DNA of 64,000 nt, from positions 29,925,521 to 29,989,520 of the forward strand of contig CATQJL010000001.1 of assembly GCA_958299035.1 (NCBI GenBank), given 5' to 3'. The stretch comes from Cylicocyclus nassatus (taxonomy: Eukaryota > Nematoda > Chromadorea > Rhabditida > Strongylidae). The notes beneath the pieces were generated by a model. The model ran no database searches, was not told where the DNA came from, and saw nothing but the letters and a program-made list of their open reading frames with translations. This document shows, piece after piece, positions 23,122-34,760 of this stretch. A program made the translations under genes and the position numbers. The stretch's first letter is position 1. The number at the start of each line of letters is the position of its first letter.

Positions 23122-24450
23122 TTTTCTCTTTCGATGTGTTATGAGTAATACGGTCTGCTTGAAGGCACTTGATGCTCAATCTGTGTGCATAACAGACGCA
23201 TTTTCTGTGTACTCCAAAGGTTATGTTCACGGCAGATTATGGCAGATCTAAAGATTTGCGGAGCAAAAATGCTCTTTGAAAACATCATCGGCACACCTCT
23301 ACTCCATCCCCTTTGGAATGTTTGTACTATCATTATACGAGAGTGACTTCCTGTGATGTCATTTGCAGTGCAAACCGGGCTCTAATATGTGATGGTGCCT
23401 CACCTCATTCATATAGTTGTCTTGAGTTTTTCGTAGTCAAAATTGAGGGAGATGAGGCGGAGTCATCTGTAAAAACAGAGCACCTTTGATAATTATACTT
23501 AAACTCTTTCGTTAAATCAAATTTCACTTTGACATCATTTTGTACCTAGTACGAAAATGCAAATAGAATGGCAGAATCCATGGTTTTCTAAGAATAATCT
23601 GTAGTTATTGAGAATTTACTATGCAGGATAAACGGTAGGCTCATCTAAAAAAACTTCAAAACATCAAATGAGTAAACACGTTTGAATTAAAATAAGGTAA
23701 TTGCCTGAGTCAGAACGGCGACTCAATCCAACTTAGAGAATTTTGTCATGTGCTGTGCTATTTGGCATGCGCTAGATTGTTACAGACGTCACTGTTCTTG
23801 TAATCAGTCATGCATAAGCATATAAGTTTTTCTGACTCTCCATTACTTCTACGATTGAAATGTTAATCTGTTTCCTAAATTAGCTTTGTTGTAAGTGATA
23901 AAATAAGCGATACTGACCAAAGTGCTACAAAAAATAACTCCTGTGGTGCATGCGAACACAATCTAGGTTTTGTGCGTATCTTTACAATGCTTTGGTTTCT
24001 AATATTGGCAAGATCACCTCACATGCATTTAGACTATTTAGAAGTTTCATAACCTCCGTTTTCCTGGACTTTCCAAGGGCATCGCTTGTGTACTTTGAAC
24101 CGTCTTTAACCAACTTTCATTACTCGAGATAAAGATTTCTGCGCACAGACTGTGATTCCACTCACTTTATGGAGCTATGGTGTTTATGAAGATCAAGCAA
24201 GTGCGCAGATCCTCCTTTCATGTTTTACTCTTTTTTCTGGTGTTCTCTTAAGTTTCTGGTGAAGTACCCAGTAGCAGATGTGGTAAATTTGTGCTCAGTC
24301 GTCAAGTGTTTTGATAAAAGTTGATCGTGCGTTGCCAAAACTTATTTGTTCTGCCATCGCCTGTTCTATCATCGTTTTCTTTCAAGAACTTTGTTTTCAC
24401 CATATTTTCAACTGCTAACTTAACATTGAGAAGATGTCTTTTGATCTAGT

Positions 24451-25408
24451 GTGAAAACACGTCTTTCTTTTCCTATTACTTTTTTCTTCTTCTACTATGA
24501 GTTTACTACCTGTTCTGCGTGCAGAGGAGTTTGCAGGAAACCAGTGTCCACGTATCGTTGACGTAAAAATGTACCAAGTTCATAAGTATGTTCGATGCCT
24601 TTCTGAAAATTGCGGAAATTTTTTGGACATTCGCCAAAAACCACTTACAGGAGTGAGCCGGCCCAAGCCGTAAGGAAAATAGCTCCTGTACGATTCATTA
24701 GAGAGTCTGTCATAAGGCGCACGATCACCATGTCGAAATAACTGAAAATCATTACTATTCATATTCCGTTGAACAATGCTTTTAAACATTTCCATCCAGT
24801 TGAAAATTCATGAATTCTGATGGTTGCGAGCAAGGCAACAAGCGCTGGATAGTGTAGCGCAAATATTGAAAGTCTCCGAAAGATTTTTCACAAATTTTTT
24901 CATCTCTTAAAATATGCTTTGTGATGAAAGTATTTCATCTATTTGATTATAGAAAATACGCTAGTGCACCAAGCCAAAAAAATTTCTTGGGTATGTTTGC
25001 ATTACCATCTGCAGCTGTGCCATCAAGGTATATTCTACACGGCCAAAATTTACAATGATCTGCCGGTTATCAATCTCACCAAATTGGAATGTTACACTTC
25101 CAAATCAAACTCTGGTGCCAATTTACCATGCCGCAGGGTAGACGGCTCGGTTTCTCGGCAGCGGGAGTTAAACTTTCGATTGCCATCGCCATAGCCCGCC
25201 TCATACCACTATACCACTTCCCCACCACCTTCCCAAAAATGTATGTACAGTCGCTTCGTTTCATATGATCATGTGTGCCATTGCACACACAGTCCACTTT
25301 GGCGTCCTCATCCTGGATTTGCAATCGCAAAAACGCAAGAGACTTACCGATTGTTATTGATTACATCAATTTGAGGTGACTAGTAACTAAAAAGGAAAGA
25401 AAATGCTA
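24451..25408. other. Spacer before the assembly gap, with a degraded SINE
   Basis: Sequence after the end of unit B. At about 25090-25228 (minus) lies a degraded relative of the SINE at 18694-18980. It keeps the A-box-like AGTGGTATAGTGGTATGAGG and the body sequence GGTAAATTGGCACCAGAG, but the B box has decayed. No gene was recognised. The open frame at 24580-24795 has no supporting splice or family signal. Confidence 0.5.
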
Positions 25409-25433
25409 GTACTCTGCGTTGATACCACTGCTT
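25409..25433 (-). other. SMART-type cDNA/WGA adapter at left edge of gap
   Basis: The 25 nt before the N run are the exact reverse complement of the common SMART template-switching oligo (begins AAGCAGTGGTATCAACGCAG). This is a laboratory sequence, not genome. Confidence 0.95.
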
Positions 25434-25933
25434 NNNNNNNNNNNNNNNNNNNNNNNNNNNNNNNNNNNNNNNNNNNNNNNNNNNNNNNNNNNNNNNNNNN
25501 NNNNNNNNNNNNNNNNNNNNNNNNNNNNNNNNNNNNNNNNNNNNNNNNNNNNNNNNNNNNNNNNNNNNNNNNNNNNNNNNNNNNNNNNNNNNNNNNNNNN
25601 NNNNNNNNNNNNNNNNNNNNNNNNNNNNNNNNNNNNNNNNNNNNNNNNNNNNNNNNNNNNNNNNNNNNNNNNNNNNNNNNNNNNNNNNNNNNNNNNNNNN
25701 NNNNNNNNNNNNNNNNNNNNNNNNNNNNNNNNNNNNNNNNNNNNNNNNNNNNNNNNNNNNNNNNNNNNNNNNNNNNNNNNNNNNNNNNNNNNNNNNNNNN
25801 NNNNNNNNNNNNNNNNNNNNNNNNNNNNNNNNNNNNNNNNNNNNNNNNNNNNNNNNNNNNNNNNNNNNNNNNNNNNNNNNNNNNNNNNNNNNNNNNNNNN
25901 NNNNNNNNNNNNNNNNNNNNNNNNNNNNNNNNN
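25434..25933. other. Assembly gap of exactly 500 N
   Basis: A run of 500 undetermined bases, a round size typical of a placeholder of unknown length. Translated frames across it are meaningless. Confidence 0.98.
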
Positions 25934-25958
25934 AAGCAGTGGTATCAACGCAGAGTAC
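25934..25958 (+). other. SMART-type adapter at right edge of gap
   Basis: The 25 nt after the N run are the same oligo in forward orientation. Both contig ends facing the gap therefore end in adapter, pointing outward from flanking sequence into the gap. Confidence 0.95.
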
Positions 25959-27690
25959 TATACGCCCGATAATAAGCTGTGTTGGAGGACCCACGGATCG
26001 AATAGCATGTTTTTCAATAAAATTGTAAGCCAGTTCCTCCCGAAAGTTTCCTTGCATTTGACCAACACTCAGCAGTTTGTAAAACAGCTGAGAGACGTGA
26101 ATGTTAGTGAAGTAGTGTTATCGAGTCCTTCGATGTCACATCACTACACTAATATTCAGAATGATGCCGCGTTACAAGCACTCTCTGAGATGTTGGATAC
26201 TCATTATAATACCATGTGACCTTCGGTTTGAGCAAAGCATCCATACTGGTTCTCATTAAAGAATGCCTGAACTGTAATATCTTTAAGTGGTCTGGGAACT
26301 ACTATTCCCAGATCAGAGGACTGGCAGTGGTATCAACGCAGAGTACTTCTTGCGATCTGTTTTTTGAGCAAGATTGAGCAACCAGTATTGGCACGCCTAC
26401 CATTGATGTACTGTCGATACATCGATGACCGCTGCGTTATAACGTCGACCCAGTCCGAAATGGACGAATGTTTCAGAATATTGAACCAGCAATCCCAGTA
26501 TATCAAGCTTACACGACAAACTCCGAACAATGGGTGGCTTTCCTTTCTGAATACCCAATGACGCTTGTCTACTAACACCATTCGTATAAAATGGTATTGA
26601 AAGGAGAGTTCGAAGAACATTATATTACATGCCAACTCAGCGCATCCGAGTGCAGTAAAACGAGCTGTAGTTCGCAACATGTTCCGGACGGACCCGAGCG
26701 TATGTACGGCTGAGCAGGAGCGCCCCGAATCCAGAGCCTTGGCTACGCAAATAGCGCACAGTAATGGCTACTTGTCGCAACATACCTACCATAAGTTCTC
26801 GAAGTTTGCGAACAACTGCCATCCACGTAGGAATGATAATAAAATACCCCTATGCATACCGTTTGTTTCCGATGAAATCAGCTCAGCAATTAAACGATGT
26901 GTAGTACGAACACAACTTCGAAATGAAGTCATAGTCGTAAACATTCCGAATGACAACATTAAGAGGCAGCTAGTTAGGACTAGATTGTATAATGTGGAGT
27001 GTCTTTCGGAAGACTGCATCGTTCGCACGCACGGGAATATTGGCGACTGCGCGAAGGTAGGGGTCGTTTACCAAGTGGAATGTGTAAGCTGTGGCGCACT
27101 ATGTATTGGTGAAACGGATAGAATGTTGAAAGTCAGAATCAAGGAGCATTTAGCGAGTAGAAGGCGAGCGAGTGCGTTGTCACCGTTAGGAAAGCATAGA
27201 ATAGAAGTACATAATGGCGGTGAATTTGATGTAAATTGCACAATTTTATCATACGAGGCAGAGATTATAGCACGAAAAAGTATGGAAGCAGCATGGATTT
27301 CTGTCAAAAATCCAGGTATGAATAACAAAAATGAAGGCTTATCGACGACCGAACTTTTGCCATTCTTGTCGATATGTGAGCTACAGCCTGCACATATATA
27401 AAGATCATTTTGCTGAGCAACGCTCAGTGTCGCCCGTCTACTTTGTGCGGCTACTGACAACTCACTAACACCGCGGTGGAACATAGGTCAGTTTCTACTA
27501 CATCAGCGTGTGACTCAGTACGTTGCCCTCGGGACGAAATCCATGACTGATGTTTGGGGATTGCGTTTGGCGGTCTTATCTCGCAGATGAATAACTGCAA
27601 TCTACTTCAGACCTCCGAAGACGACGACTTTGTTGCAAAGTAAGGTCAATAAATGATACCACCGTACTAACCTGGATGTAGCACGTATAA
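25959..27690 (+). mobile_element. Penelope-like element copy 3 (interrupted by adapter)
   Basis: This copy runs from the RPIIS region through motif A (SFDV/TSLYT, one base lost near 26111), motif B (QIRG at 26307-26320), motif C YCRYIDDRCVI near 26410, and motif D with GWLSFL. It then has an uninterrupted 240-residue frame (26679-27401) covering the linker and the GIY-YIG domain (SCGALCIGETDR, RIKEHL, EAEIIARKSMEAAW) and ending SICELQPAHI. The YIG core has Cys in place of Tyr. Between motifs B and C it is in frame where copies 1 and 2 are shifted, but a 23-nt adapter fragment replaces genuine sequence at 26324-26346. Stop codons after SFLNTQ and at 26599 also break it. Its 5' end is cut by the gap. 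Confidence 0.88.
26324..26346 (+). other. Third SMART-adapter fragment, inside PLE copy 3
   Basis: GCAGTGGTATCAACGCAGAG plus TAC sits between the motif B segment and CTTGCGATCTG. In copy 2 the same place reads GATGGGTCGGTCAGTAGCCC and onward. The adapter therefore marks a chimeric join within the read or contig. Confidence 0.93.
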
Positions 27691-28572
27691 CATAGAAAAA
27701 GCCACGTATAATTTTGCATAGACTTGCTGCAATAACATACTTTCAATAACTTTGATAGATACGATTCGAATAATCGATTTGAACGGGATTTGTGGTAGCA
27801 GATTAGCAAATTTGTATGCTGTTCGGAACACGTACATTGAAGCGCACAACCTCCACAAATTTTTGTTTAGACGCATATGTTGACGAATACGCTACTCAAA
27901 AGCTATGCACTTTCTAGCATGCTTCTATTCAAAAACTATGAAAAAGCAAAGCTGGTCTTTCTTTGGTCCCATGTGCCAAGGAAACGCAACTCTTCAGGAC
28001 AAAAAGACTACAGATAAGCACTTAATGTCTGCTTTGAGTAAATAGTGATGGTGACGAACAATGTTTACATGAACACTTCACGATTTTTGAGGGCTCACCA
28101 AATCAAAATATTTATAAGTCGCCATTGTAATACTGTTATGGAAAAAACAGATTCCGTTATGAAAATAATATGTCAAGGTTGGTATTTGGAAGTAAATAAT
28201 GTTGAAAAATGCTTTGGAAAATTCTTCTTACTAGTGGAGTCCCTATAATCAACATTCTATACATTTTGCATCTTTATGAAGAACCTACTCAGCTATTTTC
28301 TCATTCGCATGTTTTGAGACCTAATCACAAACCTTCAAAATAAGATGATCATACCAGATACAATCCATCAAATTCTTCTTGAGCAAGGTAAATTTTTAGA
28401 AGCAATAGAACTACCTTTTCTGACGCAAAAGTTCTCTCGTTTCCAGTTCAAATAATAATACTTTCATATATTCGTAGAGGTCAGCGCATGCACTTCAAAA
28501 GGTCAAGAATTTACGTGTGAAGTTCGAACAAACATAGAATTTCAGAGTAAGGCGTTCCAGATTTCTGCCTTC

Positions 28573-28912
28573 AAAGGCACCGTTCACCCTAAGTTGAGGG
28601 TGTTGAGCTTTTGGCAGCATATATTAGTAGAGACCCGTATCAATCCAATGCTTAAGTCGCGGCGCAAAATGCCGCTTCGGAAGCAGAAAATCGCTTCGGA
28701 GTAGCGAAGATGCACGAGGACCCTCATCCATGCCCGCCCATTTGTGCGCGCCCATCCAATCACCGTTCCGGGAAGCCGGCCTGTGGGTCCTCCGGAACGG
28801 GGATTGTCGGGGTTTTCGCGCATTCTCGACTTCATATTCGGAATCAGGGACATAAGAAGCCTCTGAAACGACAAAAACGCGGGAGTCGAAAATGTGGGTG
28901 GACGATGCCTTT
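28573..28912. mobile_element. GC-rich non-autonomous element specific to unit B'
   Basis: Unit B at about 17530 reads continuously across this position (GCCTTCAAAGAAGACGC). Here 340 bp are inserted with inverted ends AAAGGCACCGTTCACCC and, on the complement of the right end, AAAGGCATCGTCCACCC. The interior is unusually GC-rich, with short self-complementary stretches around GAAGCAGAAAATCGCTTC and CGGCGCAAAATGCCGC. No coding region is credible. A short AAAG repeat at both flanks may be the target duplication. Confidence 0.75.
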
Positions 28913-29699
28913 AAAGACGCTGTACGCCTGAATAATGCGTCATTTTTTCACGCTTAAGAGCGAATTCGATAATTTTGAGGAAAATAAACTATAAACAGAC
29001 AGAATATCAGCTCCTTTGGTGCCAAATTCTGCACGTATAATAAAGAAACCTATTCAATCTAACATGTGACATTCTCGATTTTTATGTGAAACTGGACATC
29101 TTTTGATTCTCCTTTTTGAAGGGGTGCTTCTGCATACCTCTTCCATTTCATAGCGTTTGCGTCTCTAACGACAGCCTAGTTTGAGTAAAGTATCGAAAAA
29201 CTTGATGGCAGTAGCAATTTTATTGCGATCTCAAATCTTTGGATAATTAGTTAGATAAATCATACACGAACTTTTTGGCTTTTACCCGCTTTAATCGAAG
29301 TAATTTCAACTCGATTCATATTGCTGTCAACCCCGCCTTCGTTCTCGAGAGGAATCACCAGAATTTTTCGGAGAAGTGACACTGCGTACGTGCTAATACC
29401 AGGCTTTAAAAGCTCTCAAGAAGTTTTAGCAAAAGTACATTGGCCGCTGCAAAATTCGGAACGGCGTTTGCATGAGCATTGAAAGAGAAGATTTTCCCCT
29501 GGTAACTCCATTAACAAATTTTTTGCAGGGCTCGTAATGCACTTCTGCTTACTTTCATAGAAGCTTTCATGAGTTGAGTAGGAGTCTATTTGTACTAACA
29601 CTTAAAATACCGAATGCAGGAAAACTTGTTCTTTCCCCTTGTTCACTGAAGGTCAAATAGCTTATATGAAAGATGCAGAAAAATTTTTATGAGATTTAT

Positions 29700-30611
29700 T
29701 AGGTTGTCCGGAAATTAAAGTCCGTTTGGAATTTCAACCCGCAACAAGTCATACATTTTTCATTCCTAAATAGCTTTCAAGGTACCGTTCGATAGAGCAA
29801 AGCAAGATCTACAAGGTGGTAATCTTGCTTTAGCAGCAGCTCTGGTCCACCTCGAGTTTCGAGCCAAAAATAAAAAAGATTCAACTACCCGAAAAATCAA
29901 GATAAATCATAATTCAGTTCGTAAGAATTCTACAAAAATTCTAACTTGCTCACGTAAACACTATCCACACAAGACATATATGTACGCTATTGCCGTATTT
30001 TTTCCTCTGTTAGAAATCGAAAAAACGAATTCTTTTCATACTTTTGCAAAATTGATGCTGTGTCGTTCTCATATAAGTAGATGTATACTACAAATCTGTA
30101 GAAGTGAAAACGCGGATTTTCAGCTTTTTACAAGCTTTAGTTCTCGAGAAATTTGAATTTTAGTTCGGATTACCTGACAAATGACAGCTATATTCGATAT
30201 TTCTCGAGAACTAGAGCTTGTAGAGAACTGAAAATTTGCGCTTGTACTTCTACAGATTTGTAAACACAGCATCACTTTGGCAAAAGCATGAACATTTTCG
30301 TTTTTCAATTTCAATACGGCAATAGCGTACATATATGTCTTATGTGGATAGTGTTTACGTGAGCAAGTTAGAATTTTTGCAGGATTCTTATGAACTGAAT
30401 TATGATTCTTCTAAACTTTTCGGGTGGTTGAATCTTTTTAGTTTTTGGCTCGAAACTCGAGGTGGATCAGAGCTGTTGCTAAAGCAAGACTGCCATCTTG
30501 TAGAGCTTGCTTTGCTCTATCGAATGGTATCTTGAAAGCTGTTCAGGAATGAAAAGTGTATGACTTGTTGCTGTTGAAATTCCAAACGGACATTAATTTC
30601 CGGACAACCTA
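29700..30611. mobile_element. Mariner-end foldback element, copy 2
   Basis: Sister of 18320-19544 with the same TAGGTTGTCCGGAAATTAAA ends and TA boundaries, but without the SINE. It also lacks a short piece around 30261 (ACACATCTACTTATGTGG in the sister). It shows the empty site for the SINE. Confidence 0.8.
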
Positions 30612-30832
30612 ACATTTTGTTGTAATGAGACGGTAATTGATCTACCTATCTATGACAATGTATTTGTTAATTTATGACTAAAACGCATACGCCACAATTA
30701 GACTGTTGACAGTTGGACGAATTCAATATGTTTATTGAGAGGCAATTCCCAATATTCACAAGTATAACTCAAACTTGTAACCTCCTTCAGTCATTGAGCG
30801 AGCATTCAACAATCGTATTGAATATTCAGTAT

Positions 30833-33800
30833 CTATCGACAGCATTGGTTTGTGTTTTGGTTGCACGTGTATCCTGCTGGGCACTGAAGATTTACACATG
30901 GTCCTGAAAAGCAAAAGTATCTCTATGTCATGAAACAGTCGTGGTTAGCTCATACCTATGCATTGCTGCTGTTGCTGTCCCCATCCCCAAGGGGCACCAA
31001 GATAGTAGCCTCCTGCATAACCTAACCCAAAGGAAGGGTATGAGTAACCCCATCCACCGTATCCTCCCCATCCTCCGTACCCACCGTATCCACCGTATCC
31101 TCCATATCCTCCATATCCTCCATAACCTCCATAGCAAGCTAAAAATGACATATGGATGTTTTGAAATTTCTTAGCGTACGTTATGATATTCTATCAAAAA
31201 GTTCTATTTATGTATCGTCCTGTCGATACACTGTGATGGAGATCGTCATTACCTGCTCACAGAAACGGTGTCCTCTCCCAGTTTTGTTGCCAGCTCCCTG
31301 CACGCACTATGTTTTCGTAAGCAGCATGCTCACTCCCCCCCCCCCCCCTCACCCCTGCGTAGCAAATTCTAGTACCCGCCTCCAGAAAACAAACAAGAAT
31401 CGATAATTTCGAAAGTTGCCTTTTCAGCCCCCCCCCCTCCCTCCCTGTTTGCCCTCAAGCTAAACACACCAAAAGAGTCCGCGTAGGACCTTCTACATTG
31501 TAGGCAATCTGAGATTGTGGAAGGACCGCTTTGCAAGGCATATGCGCAGCGATGCGCGCTGGTCTGCTTGCCTTTGAGGCAGTCAAGTTCAAGTTAGGCA
31601 CCTAAGTCATTCTCCTTCAACTAACCAAAGATTTAGATTTCCCATTCGCTACGGCTTACCTCAATGTTGTAATCCGAAAAGTTGTGTCTGGCAAAATTTT
31701 TTGTTGCGCAAACAGTTACAATTTTGACGAAATCATTAGCGTATAGTTCATACATGGTTCAATAGCTTATTGTTAGACTTTGCCGTTTTCAAGGAAACGT
31801 TTGAGCGTGATCCGTCTGCCTGAACGATGATTGCTAGAAAAATAACCACTGAAGATGAAATATAGGATAAAGAAAATTTTGGCTGCGCTCGTAATTTCAC
31901 AGTTCGCCGTCGTTTAAAGTGGAGCATACCCTCAACACATAAAGCCATGACACTGGTAACCTTCACTTTGAGCGACATACGAACGCACAACCCTCACCGC
32001 AAAAAACAGACATCTGGAGCGAAGCCCCAAACATTATGATCATGATTAAATCGGAAAGAATAACAAATATAAGGAATAAAATCACCAAGTTATCCCAGCA
32101 AACCAGAAAAATTGAATTTTTTGGCCTCTTTTTCCGTTAGAAAGAAGGTTTTTGTTTGATTTTTTTCACTTTCAGAACAACGTTTCTGACTTACAAGGAA
32201 AGGAAGGTTGATCGAAGTGGCCTTTTGAGATGAAATGTACACAGATTTGTAGAGCTTGGGACGCTGATTTCAAATCTACCTTTGCTATCTGCTGGGGGCT
32301 TCTGGGCTAGGAGTTATGAAGGTTTTTGTGAGTAAAAATCTAAATGCAAGAGTAGGCTAAAATCAGACGTAACATTTTTTATAGGGCTTAATTGGTAGTG
32401 GGGTCACTCGGTGCAACAAATAATCTTGATTTAGATATACCAACTCGCTGCTGCCTAATTTGAACGCTGGGAAAGGGTTACGACTGATTTTGGCCTACTC
32501 TCGCATTCAGATTTTTACTCACAAAAACCTCCATAACTCCTCGCCTAGAAGCCCGCAGCAGATAGCAAAGGTCGATTGGGAATCAGCTTCCCAAGCTCTA
32601 CAAAACAGTGTACATCTCATCTCAAAAGGCCACTTCGACCAACCTTCCTTCCCTTGTTAGTCTCTTTCGAAATCAAAACTGTGTTTCAAAAGCTTGCAAA
32701 AGCTGCTCAAGTTCGATAAAAACGAGAAACTGCGCTTAGATCTCGCGCAAGAGTCGCGCACCAAAGTGCTGGCTTATCTCCTTAATAAGTGTTTTCAAGC
32801 GTACGTTATCAATGCTCTTATTGTTAGTGGTGTCATGGCGATCAGAATGATATATAATGCTGCAGGGTTTCGTCAATAACCCGCGGAGATTTACGCCCGC
32901 AGCAGATGCTCCGTCGGCTCTGGTCTGTCTCCGCTGCTCGTCTGCGTCTACGCGCGCTGTGCGCTACCTCGCTACCCCAACCTCGGGGCGCGGGGCATTT
33001 GGCTCTGGTGCCCGTTTCTTCGCTGTTTTTGATTTAAAACTAGCAAACTGATGCCATATCAAAGCGCTTGAATTCTGTTTTCACGTTGACGACGCCCAAA
33101 ACCCCATTTTTCGAAATGAGCGAAAAATCGGGCAAAAACCATGTTTTCGGAAGTCTTTTTTTTTAGTTCAACCCTTTTCACGTGGTTTTTTCATGCATTC
33201 GATAGGTCTTTCTTTCGTCTATAAGACAGAAAACGTTCCAGAGTTTACTTCTTTGATCGTAGTATTTTGTGAGAAATCGTAAAAAAAGCGCGTTTTTCTT
33301 GGCCTTATTCTCTCTCAGTGTTTTCGCAGCGATTTTTCCCAACTTGGGCGATTATTGCTTAGAAGTAAGCGCAACAACGCAGACAACGCCGCACGAGATA
33401 GCAACAACAATGCGTAGGTGAAAATCCAAAGCGCATCAAAAACTAGACTGGCTTTGACGCGCATTTCGACTTAGTAAATCAAAACTTTGCGTTTTCGTAA
33501 CCAAACCTTTTCTTGTTTAGCTTCACAAACGATAACAAAAAAAAATTAGCTTTTCCTCGTTTTTCACCCATGTTGTGGATTACCTGGTCCTGGAGCTAAA
33601 ACCTGCAATTCAAAAAGCCACCGAATTGAATATTTGAAACTTATAGCAGCGTTTTTATCCGGTATTCAGTTTCCTTTACTTTCTATATCTGTTTTGCGTC
33701 TGTTTTCTTCTCTGATTTTCTATAAACATCCTCCACTTTTTATGAGGGCGGATGTTCGAACAATCTTCACTTTTGACCCGCTGTCTCTAGGCTATCGAAA

Positions 33801-34707
33801 GTGTGAAGTGGAAATAATGTGTGACAATAAAAAGTGCTTTGTATTGGTTACAAAAAAGTAGTTTTTGGTACAAAACCACCTTTAAAATCAAATTAACTAT
33901 GTTTGAAAATAAGCATTTCAGCTACATGGCACAGTATTTGTAGATCTCAGAGATTGCTAAAACATGCTCTAGGAATTATTTGGTATGCTAACTACGAAAC
34001 TGTACTCAGTGTGCTTAATAGGCCCTATTTTGTATGCTTGCGGTGGGTGATGGGTGAATATCCTAGGTTTGCTTGTGTTTTGCACAATAGGACTGGCATA
34101 CTGTCAATGGTCACCTAATTTTCACTAGTTTTATTTCAACTCGACTCCCTGCCTATTTGGTTTCTTAATACTCTTCCAATCTCCCAGGTGTGAACGACAC
34201 TTGGAAGATTGTAACTTATCGTTAGTTTGAATTGTTGCCGCATAAATTAAGCACACAATTAGCCCCATATCTGGCAGTGCTACTAGGACCTGATCTCAAG
34301 CCATAGCGAAATTGAACTGCAACTTACTAGGACCTGATCTCAAGCCATAGTAACTGAATTGTAACCCAGAAAGTAGTTTACACCACGCATTCACGCCATA
34401 GTTGCATGCTAAATTTTACTAATCGAAGGAGCACGCTAGTGCTACTCGTTTTTTTGTTTTTTCCTAATCTCTACCGTTTGCAGACGGACTTGTTGCAAAT
34501 TGAAGTTGCATGCAGATAGAGCCCACAACTTGCACTCATGAGAGGTGCATCCTCATGCGCTTGCACAAAAAAGTATCAATGGACGGGAAAGGAAAAGAAC
34601 TTACGATAGCCCCAGCTTCCGCACCTTTTGCTGCGCTTTAATGGCATATCTTCTGCGGCTAAGGTAATAGTGGAAAAGAGAAGTAGTAGAATAGCGTACG
34701 GAGACAT
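30833..34707 (-). CDS. Gene C: secreted Gly/Tyr-rich CC-domain peptide, same protein as gene B
   Basis: Exons are 34605-34707, 30956-31138 and 30833-30903. The introns are 3466 and 52 bp, both phase 1, with donors GTAAGTTC and GTATGAG. The frame is 357 nt, 118 residues. The translation is identical to gene B at every residue I compared: signal peptide, EDMPLKRSKR, CGSWGYPC, GGY repeats, Gln run and the CC module CIGPCVNLQCPAGYTC...CCR. Nucleotide differences in the exons are few and silent (for example TAC versus TAT in the repeat), while the intron has gained a 463-bp MITE. An AATAAA on the minus strand lies at 30731-30736. This is a recent duplicate or an allelic copy; see the gap caveat. 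Confidence 0.87.
31924..33800. repeat. Dispersed repeat R, copy 3 (in intron 1 of gene C)
   Basis: Same family as 10013-11470 and 20861-22175. It retains the ~90-bp stretch near 33705-33790 that copy 2 lost and is interrupted by the MITE at 32194-32656. The first half and GC-rich island align base for base with copy 2 apart from scattered changes. Confidence 0.7.
32194..32656. mobile_element. 463-bp MITE, TTA target duplication
   Basis: The element has inverted ends CAAGGAAAGGAAGGTTGATC and its near complement, with arms of about 170 bp. It is flanked by TTA on both sides (32191-32193 and 32657-32659). The sister unit at about 21140 has the single-TTA empty site (CTGACTTAGTCTC). A 3-bp TTA duplication fits PIF/Harbinger-type transposons. 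The centre contains CACTCGGTGCAACAAATA. A related copy with its centre inverted lies at 54429-54886. Confidence 0.9.
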
Positions 34708-34752
34708 ACCGACTTTACAAACTTGAAATGGCATCAAAATATCATTGTCGAC

Positions 34753-34760
34753 AGATCTAG
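34753..34760 (-). promoter_or_regulatory. AGATCTAG palindrome upstream of gene C
   Basis: Same 8-mer as in genes A, B and D, 46 bp upstream of the start codon, in GACAGATCTAGTTTTC. Confidence 0.45.

Larger units (their letters stand above)
16000..24450. repeat. Segmental duplication unit B (partner 26995-36098)
   Basis: An 8.5-kb block is colinear and highly similar to 26995-36098, from the 3' part of the Penelope-like elements through the peptide gene to a shared end at CTTTTGATCT. Copy-specific events are a SINE at 18694-18980 and a deletion of about 90 bp near 22160. The partner instead has insertions at 28573-28912 and 32194-32656. The two copies lie on either side of an assembly gap, so tandem paralogy and joined allelic haplotypes are both possible. 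Apart from the peptide gene it holds only repeats. Confidence 0.9.

Noticed and set aside
25380..26219. Long open frames spanning 25380-26219 on both strands
   Set aside because: They are created by translating the 500 N and adapter sequence; only the right-hand part is genuine Penelope-like sequence.
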